From the NCBI GenBank assembly GCA_963815655.1, contig CAWFHK010000001.1, forward strand, positions 1,550,001 through 1,614,000: a stretch of 64,000 nucleotides of DNA, written 5' to 3'. The stretch comes from JAWOLE01 sp963815655 (GTDB lineage: Bacteria; Acidobacteriota; Thermoanaerobaculia; UBA5066; Gp7-AA6). Both the position numbers and the translations under genes were made by a program. The notes under the pieces are model-generated. The model saw only the letters and a program-made list of their open reading frames with translations. It did no database searches and was not told where the DNA came from. Positions 40,056-50,357 of this stretch are shown here, piece by piece. Position 1 is the first letter of the stretch. Every line of letters starts with the position of its first letter.

Positions 40056-43000
40056 CTATGGAGTGCCCTGGCAGCCAGTCGGGAACGCCGAGTTGACCGC
40101 GCCCGGGATCAGCACGCCGTTGGACAGGTTGCCCCCCGCGTTGAAGTTGTTCGCCACGACCGTGTACTCGCAGTCGCCGTTGTCCAGCCCGCTGTTGTTG
40201 CCGCCGCTGATGTTGTTCGCCAACTGGTGGCCGGTCCCGCTGACCTTGATGCCGTTCAGCTTGTTGCCTCTGGCGGAGTTCGAGCTGATCTCGATCGGGT
40301 TGGATGTCCCGTTGCCGGTGCCCGAGACCACGATGCCGTTGCCGAGGTTGCCCTTGCCATTGTCGCCGACCGTGTTGTTGGAGATCACGTTCGGGCTGGC
40401 GGCCGTCCCGCCGGCCGCGTTGATGCCGTCTCCGGTCGAGTTCTTCCCGTTGGCGTAGATGATGTTCTGATCGACCGTGTTGCCCTTTCCGGTCAGGTCG
40501 ATGCCGTTGCCGGTGTTGCCCTTGTCCTTGTCGCCGACGTTGTTGTTGAAGACGACGTTGGCGTCGCCGGTGACCTTCAGGCCGATTCCGGTGTTCCCGT
40601 AGATCAGGTTGGGGCTCGAGCCGGTCCCGACCACGTTGCTGCTCCCGCTCAGGGTGATCCCGCCGGTGCCGTTGCCCTTGTCGCGCTCGCCGACGCTGTT
40701 GCCGTAGATCTGCCCGCTCGAGCCGGCCAGGTTCATGCCGATCTTGGAGTTGGCGAAGATCGTGTTGTCGTGAATGATGTTGCCGGCGTCCGCCGCCACT
40801 CCGGCCGAGAGGCCGTCGCCGCCGTTGCCCTTGCCCTTGTCGCCGATCGTGTTGCTGGTGATCTGGTTCTGGTTGGACATGGGCGCGGGGGGAACCCCGA
40901 CCATCGTCGTGCCGGACGCGCTCCCCTGGGTGGCGATGCCGTCGCCGGTGTTGGCGAAGACATTGTTCTGGTCAACCGTGTTGCCCTTCCCCTTGACGTT
41001 GATCCCGACGCCCGTGTTGCCCTTGCCCGAATCGCCCACGTTGTTCTTGCTGACGTCGTTGAAGTCGCCGACGACCGAGAGCGCCGGCCCTCCCGTGTTG
41101 CCGAACAGGTCGTTCTCCGTGACCGAGCTGCCGAGCGTATTGGCGGTTCCGGTGACAAGGATTCCGCCGGACCCGTTGCCCTTGCCCTTGTCGCCGACAT
41201 CGTTCTTGTAAACGACGTTCAGGCCGCCCGTGACATTGATGCCGGTCTTCGTGTTGCCGAAGACGTCGTTCTCGGTGATCGTGTTGGAGGCGCCGTTGAC
41301 CAGGATTCCGTTCATCTTGTTGCCGACGCTCTTCTCGCCGACGCTGTTCCCGTTGATCAGGGTCGACGAGCCCGTCACGTCGATGCCGTCCCCCTTGTTC
41401 GACTGGATCTTGTTCGTCTTGAGCGTGTTGTTGTTGCCCGTGACGTTGATGCCGTCGCCGGAGTTGGTGCCCAGGCTGTTGGCGCCGCGGACCTCGTTGC
41501 CGTCCCCCTCGATCTTGATGGCGTGACCCGGGTTGGAGACGGTCGGGTTCCCGTTGCCGTTGCTGGGGCCGTTGGTGTCGGACCGGACGGACTTCAAGAG
41601 CGTCGAGGTGCCGAGCCCGGTCGAAACCGGCTTCGTCGTCTGGATCAGGAACCCGATCGAGCCGTGCAGGACGCTGATGTCCTCGATCTGGATGTCCGTC
41701 TCCGCCCCGAACGCGTTCGCCGCGTCGTTGGCGGCGCCGGCCGTCGAGTCCACCGTGATGACCGGATTGGTCGTCACCGAAGCCGTGACCTTGTGCCCGC
41801 ATCCGATGATGCGGAGATCCTTGCCGCCTCCGACGACGACGTTCTCCGTCGTGTTGCCGTACATGCTGATGACTTCATCGTCGCCCGCCGCCGTGACCGC
41901 CGCCTGCAGCGTCGGATACCGGAGAACCGACGGGTAGGCCGCCAGGACGTTGTTCGGGTCCACGACCCGGTTCTCGGGCACCGTCGGGCTGCAATCCAGG
42001 AAGTCCGGGATGCCGTCGCCGTCCGCGTCGTTGACGGTGTTGGTGATCGTGCAGACCGCGTTCTCTCCGACGCCGATCGCAATGCTGAGGCTCGTCCCGC
42101 TGCCCGACCCGAACGCTCCGCAGTTCACGCTCGAGGTGTAATTGGCGACGTCGGTCGGAGGAACGGTGCCGTTGCTCTCGTTCACGCTGTGGGAGCCGGC
42201 ATTGATCCCCACCACGCCGGTCGTATCCCCGTTGCCGGCGTTGGCCTTGTAGGTTGTCGCGTCGATGTTCAGGTTGAATCGGCCCGGATCGGTCGCCGGA
42301 CTGAGCGACTTGAAGATCGTGATCGTCGGCTGGATGTCGTCGTTGGTGATCGTGCAGTTCTTCGTCTCGCCGTTGGCGATGGACCCGGAGCAGTTCGCGC
42401 CGATCGTCTTCGCGTAGCCGAAGAACGCTGCCTCGTCCACGCTGTAGGAGCCGGCGTCCAGGGTCACCGTCGTCCCCGACTCGCTTCCGGGGAACGTCGC
42501 GCCCGGCTGGACGTTGGTCCCGGTCACGGTCAGGGAGAAATCGCCGGCGGTGCTCGTGCCGCCATTGTCGTTGATGACGTGCTTCTTGACGACGAGCGTC
42601 CCGGGCTTGTCGTCGTTGGTGATCGTGCAGCTCTTCGTCTCGCCGTTGGCGATCGAGCCGGAGCAGTCGGAGCCGAGGCTCTTCGTGTAGCCGGAGTCCG
42701 CCGCCTCATCTACGCTGTAGCTGCCGGCGTTCAGGGTCACCGTCGTCCCCGGTGATTCGACGCCGGCGAACGTCGCGCCCGGCTGCACGTTCCCGCCCGT
42801 CACCGTCATCGAGAAGTCCGCGGCGGTCTTCGCGCCGCCGTTGTCGTTGATCACGTGCTTGATCACGACGAGCGTCCCGGGCTTGTCGTCGTTGGTGATC
42901 GTGCAGCTCTTCGTCTCGCCGTTGGCGATCGAGCCCGAGCAGTCGGAGCCGAGGCTCTTTGTGTAGCCGGAGTCCGCCGCCTCGTCCACGCTGTAGCTGC

Positions 43001-46000
43001 CGGAGTTCATGGTTACGGTCGTGCCCGGTGATTCGGCGCCGGGGAACGTCGCGCTCGGCAGCACGTTCGTGCCCGTCACCGTCATCGAGAAGTTCGCGGC
43101 CGTCTTCGAGCCGCCGTCGTCGTTGATCACGTGCTTGATCACGACGAGCGTCCCGGGCTTGTCGTCGTTGGTGATCGTGCAGCTCTTCGTCTCGCCGTTG
43201 GCGATCGTGCCGGAGCAGTCGGAGCCGATGGACTTGGTGTAAGCGGAGTTGGCCGCCTCGTCCACGCTGTAGCTGCCGGCGTTCAGTGTCACGGTCGTCC
43301 CCGGTGATTCGGCGCCGGCGAACGTCGCGCTCGGCTGCACGTTCGTGCCCGTCACCGTCATCGAGAAGTCGGACGCGCTCGCCGACCCGCCGTTGTCGTT
43401 GATCACGTGCTTGATGACGACGAGCGTCCCCGGCTTGTCGTCGTTGGTGATCGTGCAGGTCGCCTCGTCCCCGTAGGCGAGGGTTCCGGAGCAGCCCGCG
43501 CCCAGGGTCTTCGTGTAGCCGGAGTCCGCGGCCTCGTCCACGCTGTAGCTGCCCGGATCCAGGGTCACGGTCGTCCCGGGCGCGTCCGCGCCGGCGAACG
43601 TGGCGCTAGGCTGAACGTTCGTGCCGGTCACGGTGATCGAGAAGTCGGGGGCCGCCTTCAGCCCGCCATCGTCGTTGACGACGTGCTTGATCACCGTCAG
43701 CTTCGGCCTCCGCTTGTTGGTGATCGTGCAGGTCGCGTTGTCTCCAGGACGAAGCGAGATCGTCCCGTCCGCAGCGCAAGCCCCGCTGATGACCGCCGTG
43801 TAGTCCGAGAGAGTCGTCCCCGTGCCCGCGGTCTCGCCGACCGTGTGCGTGGAGACGACCTGGAACGCGATGTCCTGGCTGGCGGAAATCCCGGCGTAAT
43901 CATCCAGTTTTGTGCCGCCGGGATAGGGATTTGTGTTGGTCCCCGAGATGCCGGCGCCCTGGATGACGAAGGAATACTGGCTGCCGGCCGTGACCGCGAA
44001 AGGCGTCGTCAGGACGATCTGGCTGAACCCGAAAGCCGAGCTGTCGCCGCCCGCGTCGGTCAGAGAAACACCGGTCTGCGTATAGTCCGGCGAGCCCACG
44101 CTGCCCGGGGTCCCGCTGCCGTCGTTCCCGTTGTACATGTACAGAGTCGCGGAGGAAGTCGCCGTCCGGCTGCGGACGTCGATCTCGGTAACAAAGCCCG
44201 TTGTCGTCGCCGTAAATGACTGCCCTGTCGCGAGAGTGTCGCTGAAGGCCGCGATGGCGTCCGGCTGCGAGATGACATCCAGCGTCACCGCGCCAGTGGA
44301 CCCCCCGTTGCCCTGATTCGCCCCCGTGCCGGCCGTCGCACCGTCTATCTGAAGGTTGAACAGGCCCGTGTCCGTCGTCGGATCGGTCACCTTGTTGACC
44401 GTCAGCTTCGGCTTCTTCGTGTTCGTGATCGTGCAGACCTTGTCGTCGCCGGGCCCCAGTGTGACTGTCCCGTCGGAAGCGCAGTCCCCGCTGAACGACG
44501 CAGCGTAGTCCGCCAGGACCGTGGCGCCGAACCCGAGCTCGCCGACCGTGTGCGACCCCGCTGTGAGCGGCACCGCGCCCGTCGTTCCGCCGTTGCCCTG
44601 GTTCGACCCGTAGGTCGTCCCGTCGATCTGCAAGTCGAAAGTGCCCGTGTCCGTGGACGGGTTGGTCACCTTGTTCACGGTCAGCTTCGGAGCGACGTCG
44701 TCGTTGGTGATCGTGCAGGTATAGGTCCCGCCCAGCGCCGCGCTCGGGATCGTGCAATCGGTCGAGTCGGACTCGAAATACCCGCCAGGACCGCCGCTCT
44801 CCGCGACGCTGTACTGCTTGCCGCCCTGCAGCGTGTACGCGGTGCCCGGCGACTCGGCGCCGGCCGCGCTCCCGGTCCCGGTGCCGCCGTTGGTCGAGCT
44901 GACCGTCAGGGTCCAGTTGCCGGCAGCGGCCGTCCCGCCGTTGTCGTTCACCACGTGCTTGATGACGTTGAGCTGCGGCGCGATGTCGTCGTTGGTGATC
45001 GTGCAGGTGTAGGTCGCCGCGAGCGCCGCGCTCGGGATCGAGCACTGCGCCGAATCCGTCTCGGCGTAGCCGCTCGGGCCGCCGCTCTCCGCCACGCTGT
45101 ACTGCTTGTTCGCGGTCAGCGTGTAGGGAGTGCCCGGCGACTCCACGCCGGCCGCGCTCCCGGTCCCGCTGCCGCCGTTGTTCGAGCTGACCGCCAGCGT
45201 CCAGTTGCCGGCAACCGCGCTTCCGCCGTTGTCGTTGATCACGTGCTTGATCACGTTCAGCGTCGGCGCGACGTCGTCATTGGTGATCGTGCAGGTGTAG
45301 GTCGTCCCCAGCGCCGCGCTCGGGATGGAGCACTGCGCCGAATCCGTCTCGGCGTACCCGCTCGGGCCGCCGCTCTCCGCCACGCTGTACTGCTTGTTCG
45401 CCTGCAGCGTGTACGCGGTGCCCGGCGACTCCGCTCCCGCGGCGCTGCCGGTCCCGCTGCCTCCGTTGTTCGAGCTGACCGCCAGGGTCCAGTTCGCCGC
45501 GGTCGCCGTCCCGCCGTTGTCGTTGATCACGTGCTTGATGACGTTCAGGGTCGGCGCGATGTCGTCGTTGGTGATCGTGCAGGTATAGACCGTGTTCAGT
45601 GCCGCGCTCGGGATCGTGCACTGCGCCGAATCCGTCTCGGCGTAGCCGCTCGGGCCGCCGCTCTCCGCCACGCTGTACTGCTTGTTCGCCTGCAGCGTGT
45701 ACGCGGTGCCCGGCGACTCCGCTCCCGCGGCGCTCCCGGTCCCGCCCCCGCCGTTGTTCGAGCTGACCGCCAGCGTCCAGTTGCCCGCCGTCGCCGAACC
45801 GCCGTTGTCGTTGATGACGTGCTTGATGACGTTCAGGGTCGGCGCGATGTCGTCGTTGGTGATCGTGCAGGTATAGGTCGTGTTCAGGGCCGCGCTCGGG
45901 ATCGAGCACTGCGCCGAATCCGTCTCGGCATAGCCGCTCGGGCCGCCGCTCTCCGCCACGCCGTACTGCTTTCCGGCCTGCAGCGTGTAGAGCGTCCCGG

Positions 46001-49000
46001 GAGACTCGCCGCCCGCCGCGCTCCCCGTCCCGCTCCCCCCGTTGTTCGAGCTGACGGCCAGCGTCCAGTTGCCCGCCGTCGCCGATCCGCCATCGTCGTT
46101 GATCACGTGCTTGATCACGTTCAGCTTCGGCGCGACGTCGTCGTTGGTGATCGTGCAGGTGTAGCTCGAGCTCGCGACCGCGCTCGCGATCACGCAATCG
46201 GCCGAATCCGTCTCGGCGTAGCCGCTCGGACCGCCGCTCTCCGCCACGCTGTACTGCTTCCCGGCCTGCAGGGTATAGACGGTCCCGGCCTCGCTGCCGG
46301 CCGCGCTGCCTGTCCCGCTCCCGCCGTTGTTCGAGCTGACCGCCAGGGTCCAGTTCGCCGCGGTCGCCGTCCCGCCGTTGTCGTTGACCACGTGCTTGAT
46401 GACCGTCAGCGTCGCGGAAGAAGTAACCCGCGTCTCGTCGTAGCCGATGTCCACCTGGGGACCGCCGGCGCCGTCGCCGTCGGTTGGCCGCGTGTCGCCT
46501 TCGAAGTCCACCGACGGGACCCGCTCCACTCCGCTGACGTAGCTGTTGACACCCTTGTCGGTCGCGGGCGAGATCGGAGACGCCGTCTTCAGATGGAAGT
46601 TGTTCGTCGTCGTGTCCACGAAGATTTCGTTGAACGTGTGCGTGGCCAGGCAATCGGCGAACGCGCAGCCTGCGACCCCCGTGCCTTCGGTCCCGGCCGT
46701 CGTCAGGTTCCCGCTGTCGGTCGCGTCGAGCGTCTGGGAGACGTTCTGGATGTCTCCGCCGCTCGTTCCTTTGCCGACGCCGTTGTTGTAGAACATGTTG
46801 TTGACGAGGGTGAGACTGGCCGCGGTGCCGTTGGCCGTCTGGATCAGACCCCAGCGGCTGCCGGTCGTGCCCGAAGCCGTTCCATTCCCGGCGATGAGGT
46901 TGTTGACCATGGCGATGGTGGCGGTCGCGCGCGAAATCCCGTTCCAGCCGCTTCCGAAAATCGTGTTGTTGACGAGAACGGTGTTGGTCGCCGCGTTCGC
47001 GACGTCGATTCCGTTGCGGGTGGTGTTCAGGATCAGGTTGTTGACGACCAGGGTATTGGAGGCGTTCGCGATCGAGATGCCGCTGCCGTTGCCCCCGATG
47101 TCGTGGATCGTGTTGCTGTCGATGATCGCGTTGGCGGCCGACGTTACCGAGATTCCGCCGTTCGAGCCCGACGCTCCCGTGATGTCCAGCCCCTTGATCG
47201 TGATGAAGTTGGCGCCGCCCGAGCCGGCCAGGGTGAAGGCGTCCTGCACGGGTGAATTCACGATGACCGACCCGACGGAGGCGGACGCGTCGCGCTGAAT
47301 GACGGTCCGATTCGCCTCGGTCTTGGCCGGCGACCCGTTGTTGTAGCCCGAAAAGCTGACCGACTCGCTGTAGGTCCCCGCCTTGATGTTGATGACACAG
47401 GGACCGGGGTTCGGAAGAGCGCCCACCGCCGCCCCGATCGTCAGGTACGCGCCAGTTCCGGCGCCGGCGCCGTCCACCACGAGGTTGCACCCCGCGCCCG
47501 CGACGGGCGCGGCGCCGATGATCTGCGTCATCGACGAAGAGAGCGCGCTCGAATTGTAGTTCGAGTTGCCGTTGTACATGGCAGTGATCGTGTGGGCTCC
47601 CGTCGCGAGATTGGCCGGCGTAACGCAGGTCGCGACGCCCGAGACGAGGCTGACGCCGGCGCAACCTGAAATGTTGCTGCCGCCATCCTTGAACGCGACG
47701 CTCCCGGCTCCGTCCGTGGGACTGCCCGATCCCGGAGGATCGACCGTCACGGTGACCGTCAGGGTCACGGGCTGGCCGTAGGGAGAGGGATTGTAGTTGG
47801 AGACCGGCGTCGAGATCGACGTGTTCGACTTGTTGACCGCCTGCGTGAAGTTCGGCGAAGTGCTGCCGTTGTAGCTGCCGTCGCCGCTGTAGATCGCCGA
47901 GATGTTGTGATTGCCGGTCGTCGAGAAGGAGGTCGCGCAGGTCGCCACGCCCGCAGACACCACCGCGTTCGCGCAGATCACCGTGCTGCCTTCCTTGAAG
48001 GTCGCCGTTCCGCCGACCGGCAGCGTGCCGGACCCGGTCCCCGCGGTGGGCGACACCGTCGCCGTGAACGTCACGACCTGGTTCGTGACCGACGGGGTCG
48101 CCGGATTCGTCACGGCCGTCGTGGTATCGCTCTTCGCCTTGTAGGCCACCATCTGGCCGCGCCAGGGAGAAGAGTTGTTGAGTGTCTGGTCCGTCATGGC
48201 GTTCACGGGACTTCCGGACTTCTTGTCAGCGGTCTGCGAAGCCACTCTCTGGGTGCCGGTCTGTCCGCCATTGACGGTGCCCGAACCCTCCAGGGAGAAT
48301 CCGTTGTTGGGACCGCCGATGCTCACGAGGGATCCTGTCGTGCTGGTGGCGCTGACCCCGACAAACAGAAAGTCGGCGAGAGAGCCGGAAGTCGGCGTCA
48401 GAGGCCCCGAGGTCGCCGTCGTGCTCGAGCCCGTCGTGCTCGCGGTACCGTCCAGGGGATCGGTCGCGGAGAGGACGCCGCTGAATTCATAGGTCGTCAT
48501 CGTGGCCGTTGTCCCGACGCCTGTGATGGTGGTCGTCGCTGAACTGGCGGTGTTGACCGGTTCCAGGACCGTGATCACCGTGTTGGTTTCGGCGCTGATG
48601 GTGAAGGGGCCCGGGTTGGTGGGACTAGAAGTCGTTATCGTCTGGCCCTGACCGAAGCCGGCGTTATTAAAACCAGTGCCGGTGATCGTCTTGGCGGGAC
48701 CGTTGAAGGTATACGAGCCCGTGCTCGTGAACGTGCCGCCGCTGAAATCCACCTGAGCCGACGTCGGCTCGGCCGGGCCGGCGATCCTGTGGAAGATCGC
48801 CTGGCTCGGAGCGTCCGCCGCGCCCGTCTCGTTGATGTCCTGCGTCCAGCCGGGGGAGGTCATGCTGATGCTCGCGGGGCCATAGGCGCCGACGACCGCG
48901 ACCAGGAGGTTCCCTTCGGCCGGAGTCGCGGTGAAGGCCGTCGAGCTGAGCGACGTCACGCGCGTAACGGTCGTCTGGTTGGTCTTCTTCTGCACCTCCG

Positions 49001-49667
49001 CAAGGTTGGCGTCCGAGAAGACCGCCTCGGCCGAAAGGCCCGAGGACTGGCCGGTCGCCGTCACCGACAGAATCGTGTTGCGGTCCCCGTTCGCGACGAC
49101 GAAGTCGGCGTTGACGAACGCGCCGGAGCGGTCGGCGACCGTTTTGAATTCGCGGTCCGCGGCTTTGCCGGGCCAGGTCTGCCTCACGAAGAGACGGATC
49201 ACTTCGCCCGGCCGGAATCCGCGGCCCGAGAATGTCACCCTGTCTCCGGGCCGGTAATCGGACCTGTCGGTCATCACGTAGATGCCGCTCGAGAATTGGG
49301 CTGTCGCGAGGGAGATGCCTCCGGCGGTGACCGCCTGGACCGAGTAGTCGCCGGTGGCGGCGCCGAGCTCGTAGGACCAGGCGAGGCCGCCGGCCGGGTC
49401 GGTCGTGACCGCGTCCTCCTCGGACGTCCCGTCGGGGAAGTTCACGAGCATGGTGACGTCGCACGACGGCGCGAAGCCGCGCCCGCGCACCGACACCGTC
49501 TCGCCGGGCAAGTAGTGCAGCGAGACTGCCTGGATGTTCTCGTAGTTCGTCTGCTCGCAGGGGCCCGTGCTCGACTGCGACCAGGTTTGGTACGCGGCGA
49601 GCATCAGGACGGCCGTCACGGCCAGCAGTCTCAACGTCCAAGGAAACCGGTTCGCGATCGTCTTCAC
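40056..49667 (-). CDS. Giant exoprotein (3203 aa): Ig-like modules, beta-helix, about 13 tandem prealbumin-like repeats, C-terminal beta-helix
   Basis: GTG 49667 follows AAAGGAGA. The signal peptide is LRLLAVTAVLMLAAYQTWS, followed by two Ig-like modules (YLPGETVSVRGRGFAPSCDV; YRPGDRVTFSGRGFRPGEVI) and a region shared with the 14625 protein. Two Big_5-like repeats and a parallel beta-helix come next (~715-1080). Then come six copies of a ~96-aa unit (LNVIKHVINDNGG...YTLQANKQYSVAESGGPSGY...CTITNDD), two or three of another unit (LTVNKVTNPSTDTGTFDLQI) and five of a third (VVIKHVINDNGG...YSVDEAADSGY...CTITNDD). These SpaA/prealbumin-like domains usually make long stalks. A Ca2+ loop (DADGDGIPDFLDC) leads to a ~640-aa beta-helix with VGDKGKGNGxGGI coils and the shared end GAVNSAFPTGCQGTP. 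It has no Thr-Pro linker. Confidence 0.9.
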   Translation of the reverse strand: MKTIANRFPWTLRLLAVTAVLMLAAYQTWSQSSTGPCEQTNYENIQAVSLHYLPGETVSVRGRGFAPSCDVTMLVNFPDGTSEEDAVTTDPAGGLAWSYELGAATGDYSVQAVTAGGISLATAQFSSGIYVMTDRSDYRPGDRVTFSGRGFRPGEVIRLFVRQTWPGKAADREFKTVADRSGAFVNADFVVANGDRNTILSVTATGQSSGLSAEAVFSDANLAEVQKKTNQTTVTRVTSLSSTAFTATPAEGNLLVAVVGAYGPASISMTSPGWTQDINETGAADAPSQAIFHRIAGPAEPTSAQVDFSGGTFTSTGSYTFNGPAKTITGTGFNNAGFGQGQTITTSSPTNPGPFTISAETNTVITVLEPVNTASSATTTITGVGTTATMTTYEFSGVLSATDPLDGTASTTGSSTTATSGPLTPTSGSLADFLFVGVSATSTTGSLVSIGGPNNGFSLEGSGTVNGGQTGTQRVASQTADKKSGSPVNAMTDQTLNNSSPWRGQMVAYKAKSDTTTAVTNPATPSVTNQVVTFTATVSPTAGTGSGTLPVGGTATFKEGSTVICANAVVSAGVATCATSFSTTGNHNISAIYSGDGSYNGSTSPNFTQAVNKSNTSISTPVSNYNPSPYGQPVTLTVTVTVDPPGSGSPTDGAGSVAFKDGGSNISGCAGVSLVSGVATCVTPANLATGAHTITAMYNGNSNYNSSALSSSMTQIIGAAPVAGAGCNLVVDGAGAGTGAYLTIGAAVGALPNPGPCVINIKAGTYSESVSFSGYNNGSPAKTEANRTVIQRDASASVGSVIVNSPVQDAFTLAGSGGANFITIKGLDITGASGSNGGISVTSAANAIIDSNTIHDIGGNGSGISIANASNTLVVNNLILNTTRNGIDVANAATNTVLVNNTIFGSGWNGISRATATIAMVNNLIAGNGTASGTTGSRWGLIQTANGTAASLTLVNNMFYNNGVGKGTSGGDIQNVSQTLDATDSGNLTTAGTEGTGVAGCAFADCLATHTFNEIFVDTTTNNFHLKTASPISPATDKGVNSYVSGVERVPSVDFEGDTRPTDGDGAGGPQVDIGYDETRVTSSATLTVIKHVVNDNGGTATAANWTLAVSSNNGGSGTGSAAGSEAGTVYTLQAGKQYSVAESGGPSGYAETDSADCVIASAVASSSYTCTITNDDVAPKLNVIKHVINDDGGSATAGNWTLAVSSNNGGSGTGSAAGGESPGTLYTLQAGKQYGVAESGGPSGYAETDSAQCSIPSAALNTTYTCTITNDDIAPTLNVIKHVINDNGGSATAGNWTLAVSSNNGGGGTGSAAGAESPGTAYTLQANKQYSVAESGGPSGYAETDSAQCTIPSAALNTVYTCTITNDDIAPTLNVIKHVINDNGGTATAANWTLAVSSNNGGSGTGSAAGAESPGTAYTLQANKQYSVAESGGPSGYAETDSAQCSIPSAALGTTYTCTITNDDVAPTLNVIKHVINDNGGSAVAGNWTLAVSSNNGGSGTGSAAGVESPGTPYTLTANKQYSVAESGGPSGYAETDSAQCSIPSAALAATYTCTITNDDIAPQLNVIKHVVNDNGGTAAAGNWTLTVSSTNGGTGTGSAAGAESPGTAYTLQGGKQYSVAESGGPGGYFESDSTDCTIPSAALGGTYTCTITNDDVAPKLTVNKVTNPSTDTGTFDLQIDGTTYGSNQGNGGTTGAVPLTAGSHTVGELGFGATVLADYAASFSGDCASDGTVTLGPGDDKVCTITNTKKPKLTVNKVTDPTTDTGLFNLQIDGATAGTGANQGNGGSTGAVTLDVISQPDAIAAFSDTLATGQSFTATTTGFVTEIDVRSRTATSSATLYMYNGNDGSGTPGSVGSPDYTQTGVSLTDAGGDSSAFGFSQIVLTTPFAVTAGSQYSFVIQGAGISGTNTNPYPGGTKLDDYAGISASQDIAFQVVSTHTVGETAGTGTTLSDYTAVISGACAADGTISLRPGDNATCTITNKRRPKLTVIKHVVNDDGGLKAAPDFSITVTGTNVQPSATFAGADAPGTTVTLDPGSYSVDEAADSGYTKTLGAGCSGTLAYGDEATCTITNDDKPGTLVVIKHVINDNGGSASASDFSMTVTGTNVQPSATFAGAESPGTTVTLNAGSYSVDEAANSAYTKSIGSDCSGTIANGETKSCTITNDDKPGTLVVIKHVINDDGGSKTAANFSMTVTGTNVLPSATFPGAESPGTTVTMNSGSYSVDEAADSGYTKSLGSDCSGSIANGETKSCTITNDDKPGTLVVIKHVINDNGGAKTAADFSMTVTGGNVQPGATFAGVESPGTTVTLNAGSYSVDEAADSGYTKSLGSDCSGSIANGETKSCTITNDDKPGTLVVKKHVINDNGGTSTAGDFSLTVTGTNVQPGATFPGSESGTTVTLDAGSYSVDEAAFFGYAKTIGANCSGSIANGETKNCTITNDDIQPTITIFKSLSPATDPGRFNLNIDATTYKANAGNGDTTGVVGINAGSHSVNESNGTVPPTDVANYTSSVNCGAFGSGSGTSLSIAIGVGENAVCTITNTVNDADGDGIPDFLDCSPTVPENRVVDPNNVLAAYPSVLRYPTLQAAVTAAGDDEVISMYGNTTENVVVGGGKDLRIIGCGHKVTASVTTNPVITVDSTAGAANDAANAFGAETDIQIEDISVLHGSIGFLIQTTKPVSTGLGTSTLLKSVRSDTNGPSNGNGNPTVSNPGHAIKIEGDGNEVRGANSLGTNSGDGINVTGNNNTLKTNKIQSNKGDGIDVTGSSTLINGNSVGEKSVGNKMNGILVNGASNTITENDVFGNTKTGINVTGGLNVVYKNDVGDKGKGNGSGGILVTGTANTLGSSVTENDLFGNTGGPALSVVGDFNDVSKNNVGDSGKGNTGVGINVKGKGNTVDQNNVFANTGDGIATQGSASGTTMVGVPPAPMSNQNQITSNTIGDKGKGNGGDGLSAGVAADAGNIIHDNTIFANSKIGMNLAGSSGQIYGNSVGERDKGNGTGGITLSGSSNVVGTGSSPNLIYGNTGIGLKVTGDANVVFNNNVGDKDKGNTGNGIDLTGKGNTVDQNIIYANGKNSTGDGINAAGGTAASPNVISNNTVGDNGKGNLGNGIVVSGTGNGTSNPIEISSNSARGNKLNGIKVSGTGHQLANNISGGNNSGLDNGDCEYTVVANNFNAGGNLSNGVLIPGAVNSAFPTGCQGTP

Positions 49668-49680
49668 AGTCTTCTCCTTT

Positions 49681-49712
49681 TCCCTACTCCGGCCGAAGCC
49701 AAGCCCACAGGC
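49681..49712 (-). promoter_or_regulatory. Conserved leader element before the 3203-aa gene
   Basis: Minus strand: GTGGGCTTGGCTTCGGCCGG followed by AGTAGGGA. It contains a GGC-TTCG-GCC hairpin and ends just before the ribosome site. The same element occurs at 53165-53196. Confidence 0.6.
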
Positions 49713-50300
49713 ATATGTGTCTCTTTGAGTCTCTTAGGTATGCTTTTCGGTTACAGAATTCGGCTTTTTTATATCTCTGAATCGACCTGAAATAAATGAT
49801 GCGGCTGCATCCCTGACCTTGGTCGTACAAAAAAAGTCCGCTTCAGAAGAGAATTCATAAACTTTCCCCGGTTCCTTACGCCTGGCCTGAGCCAATGCCT
49901 CGCGGCACGCCTTTGTTTTGCTTGTTGGGCTCGCTGAAACTCAGTCGCCTTTTATCACGCGTCTCGGGTTCGCGTCAACAAAAAATCTCGGCAAGAGAAG
50001 TGCCCTAGACTTTGGTACAAGATGGGAACAGATTCGATCCTCCATCCACACCCCGGATGTTGATTGCGCAAGTGCGTGAACCGTCCGAATCGCAATCGGA
50101 AACCGTGCTGTCCACTCTCAGCCTCTCTTTTGACCCACCCCTCTCGTCCGCCCTCAGGGCGGCGAAGGCGCTCGCCGGCTATCCAGAGCGGCCGATTCAC
50201 GCCAGGGCCACCGGCAGGGATGTGGACGGCGCACTGGTTCGCCCTGGGACACGGGGAAGGCGGACATGGCCGCGGAGCCGCCGACTCAACGCCCTGAAGA
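49713..50300. other. AT-richer upstream region
   Basis: No gene. A TATAAA box on the minus strand (about 49768-49773) could serve the 3203-aa gene, but its -35 is poor. GAC-N4-GTC occurs at 49815-49824 without a fitting -35, and a one-mismatch version (TACCAAAGTC) near 50005-50014. The base composition drops clearly at 49740-50000. Confidence 0.5.
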
Positions 50301-50306
50301 AGGAGC

Positions 50307-50329
50307 GGGCGGGGGACCGGCCCCCGCCC
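50307..50329 (-). terminator. Terminator hairpin now separated from its gene by the MITE
   Basis: The stem GGGCGGGGG/CCCCCGCCC with loop ACCGG has only a weak pyrimidine tract after it. The nearest upstream minus-strand gene is 50623-53091, on the other side of the MITE. Confidence 0.65.
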
Positions 50330-50357
50330 ATTCACGAAACGATCCGGGTCAGCGTGC

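Noticed and set aside
49681..49712. c-di-GMP (GEMM) or cobalamin riboswitch
   Set aside because: The conserved leader element lacks the GGGACGCAAAGCC core of GEMM and the B12 box, so no known class is claimed.
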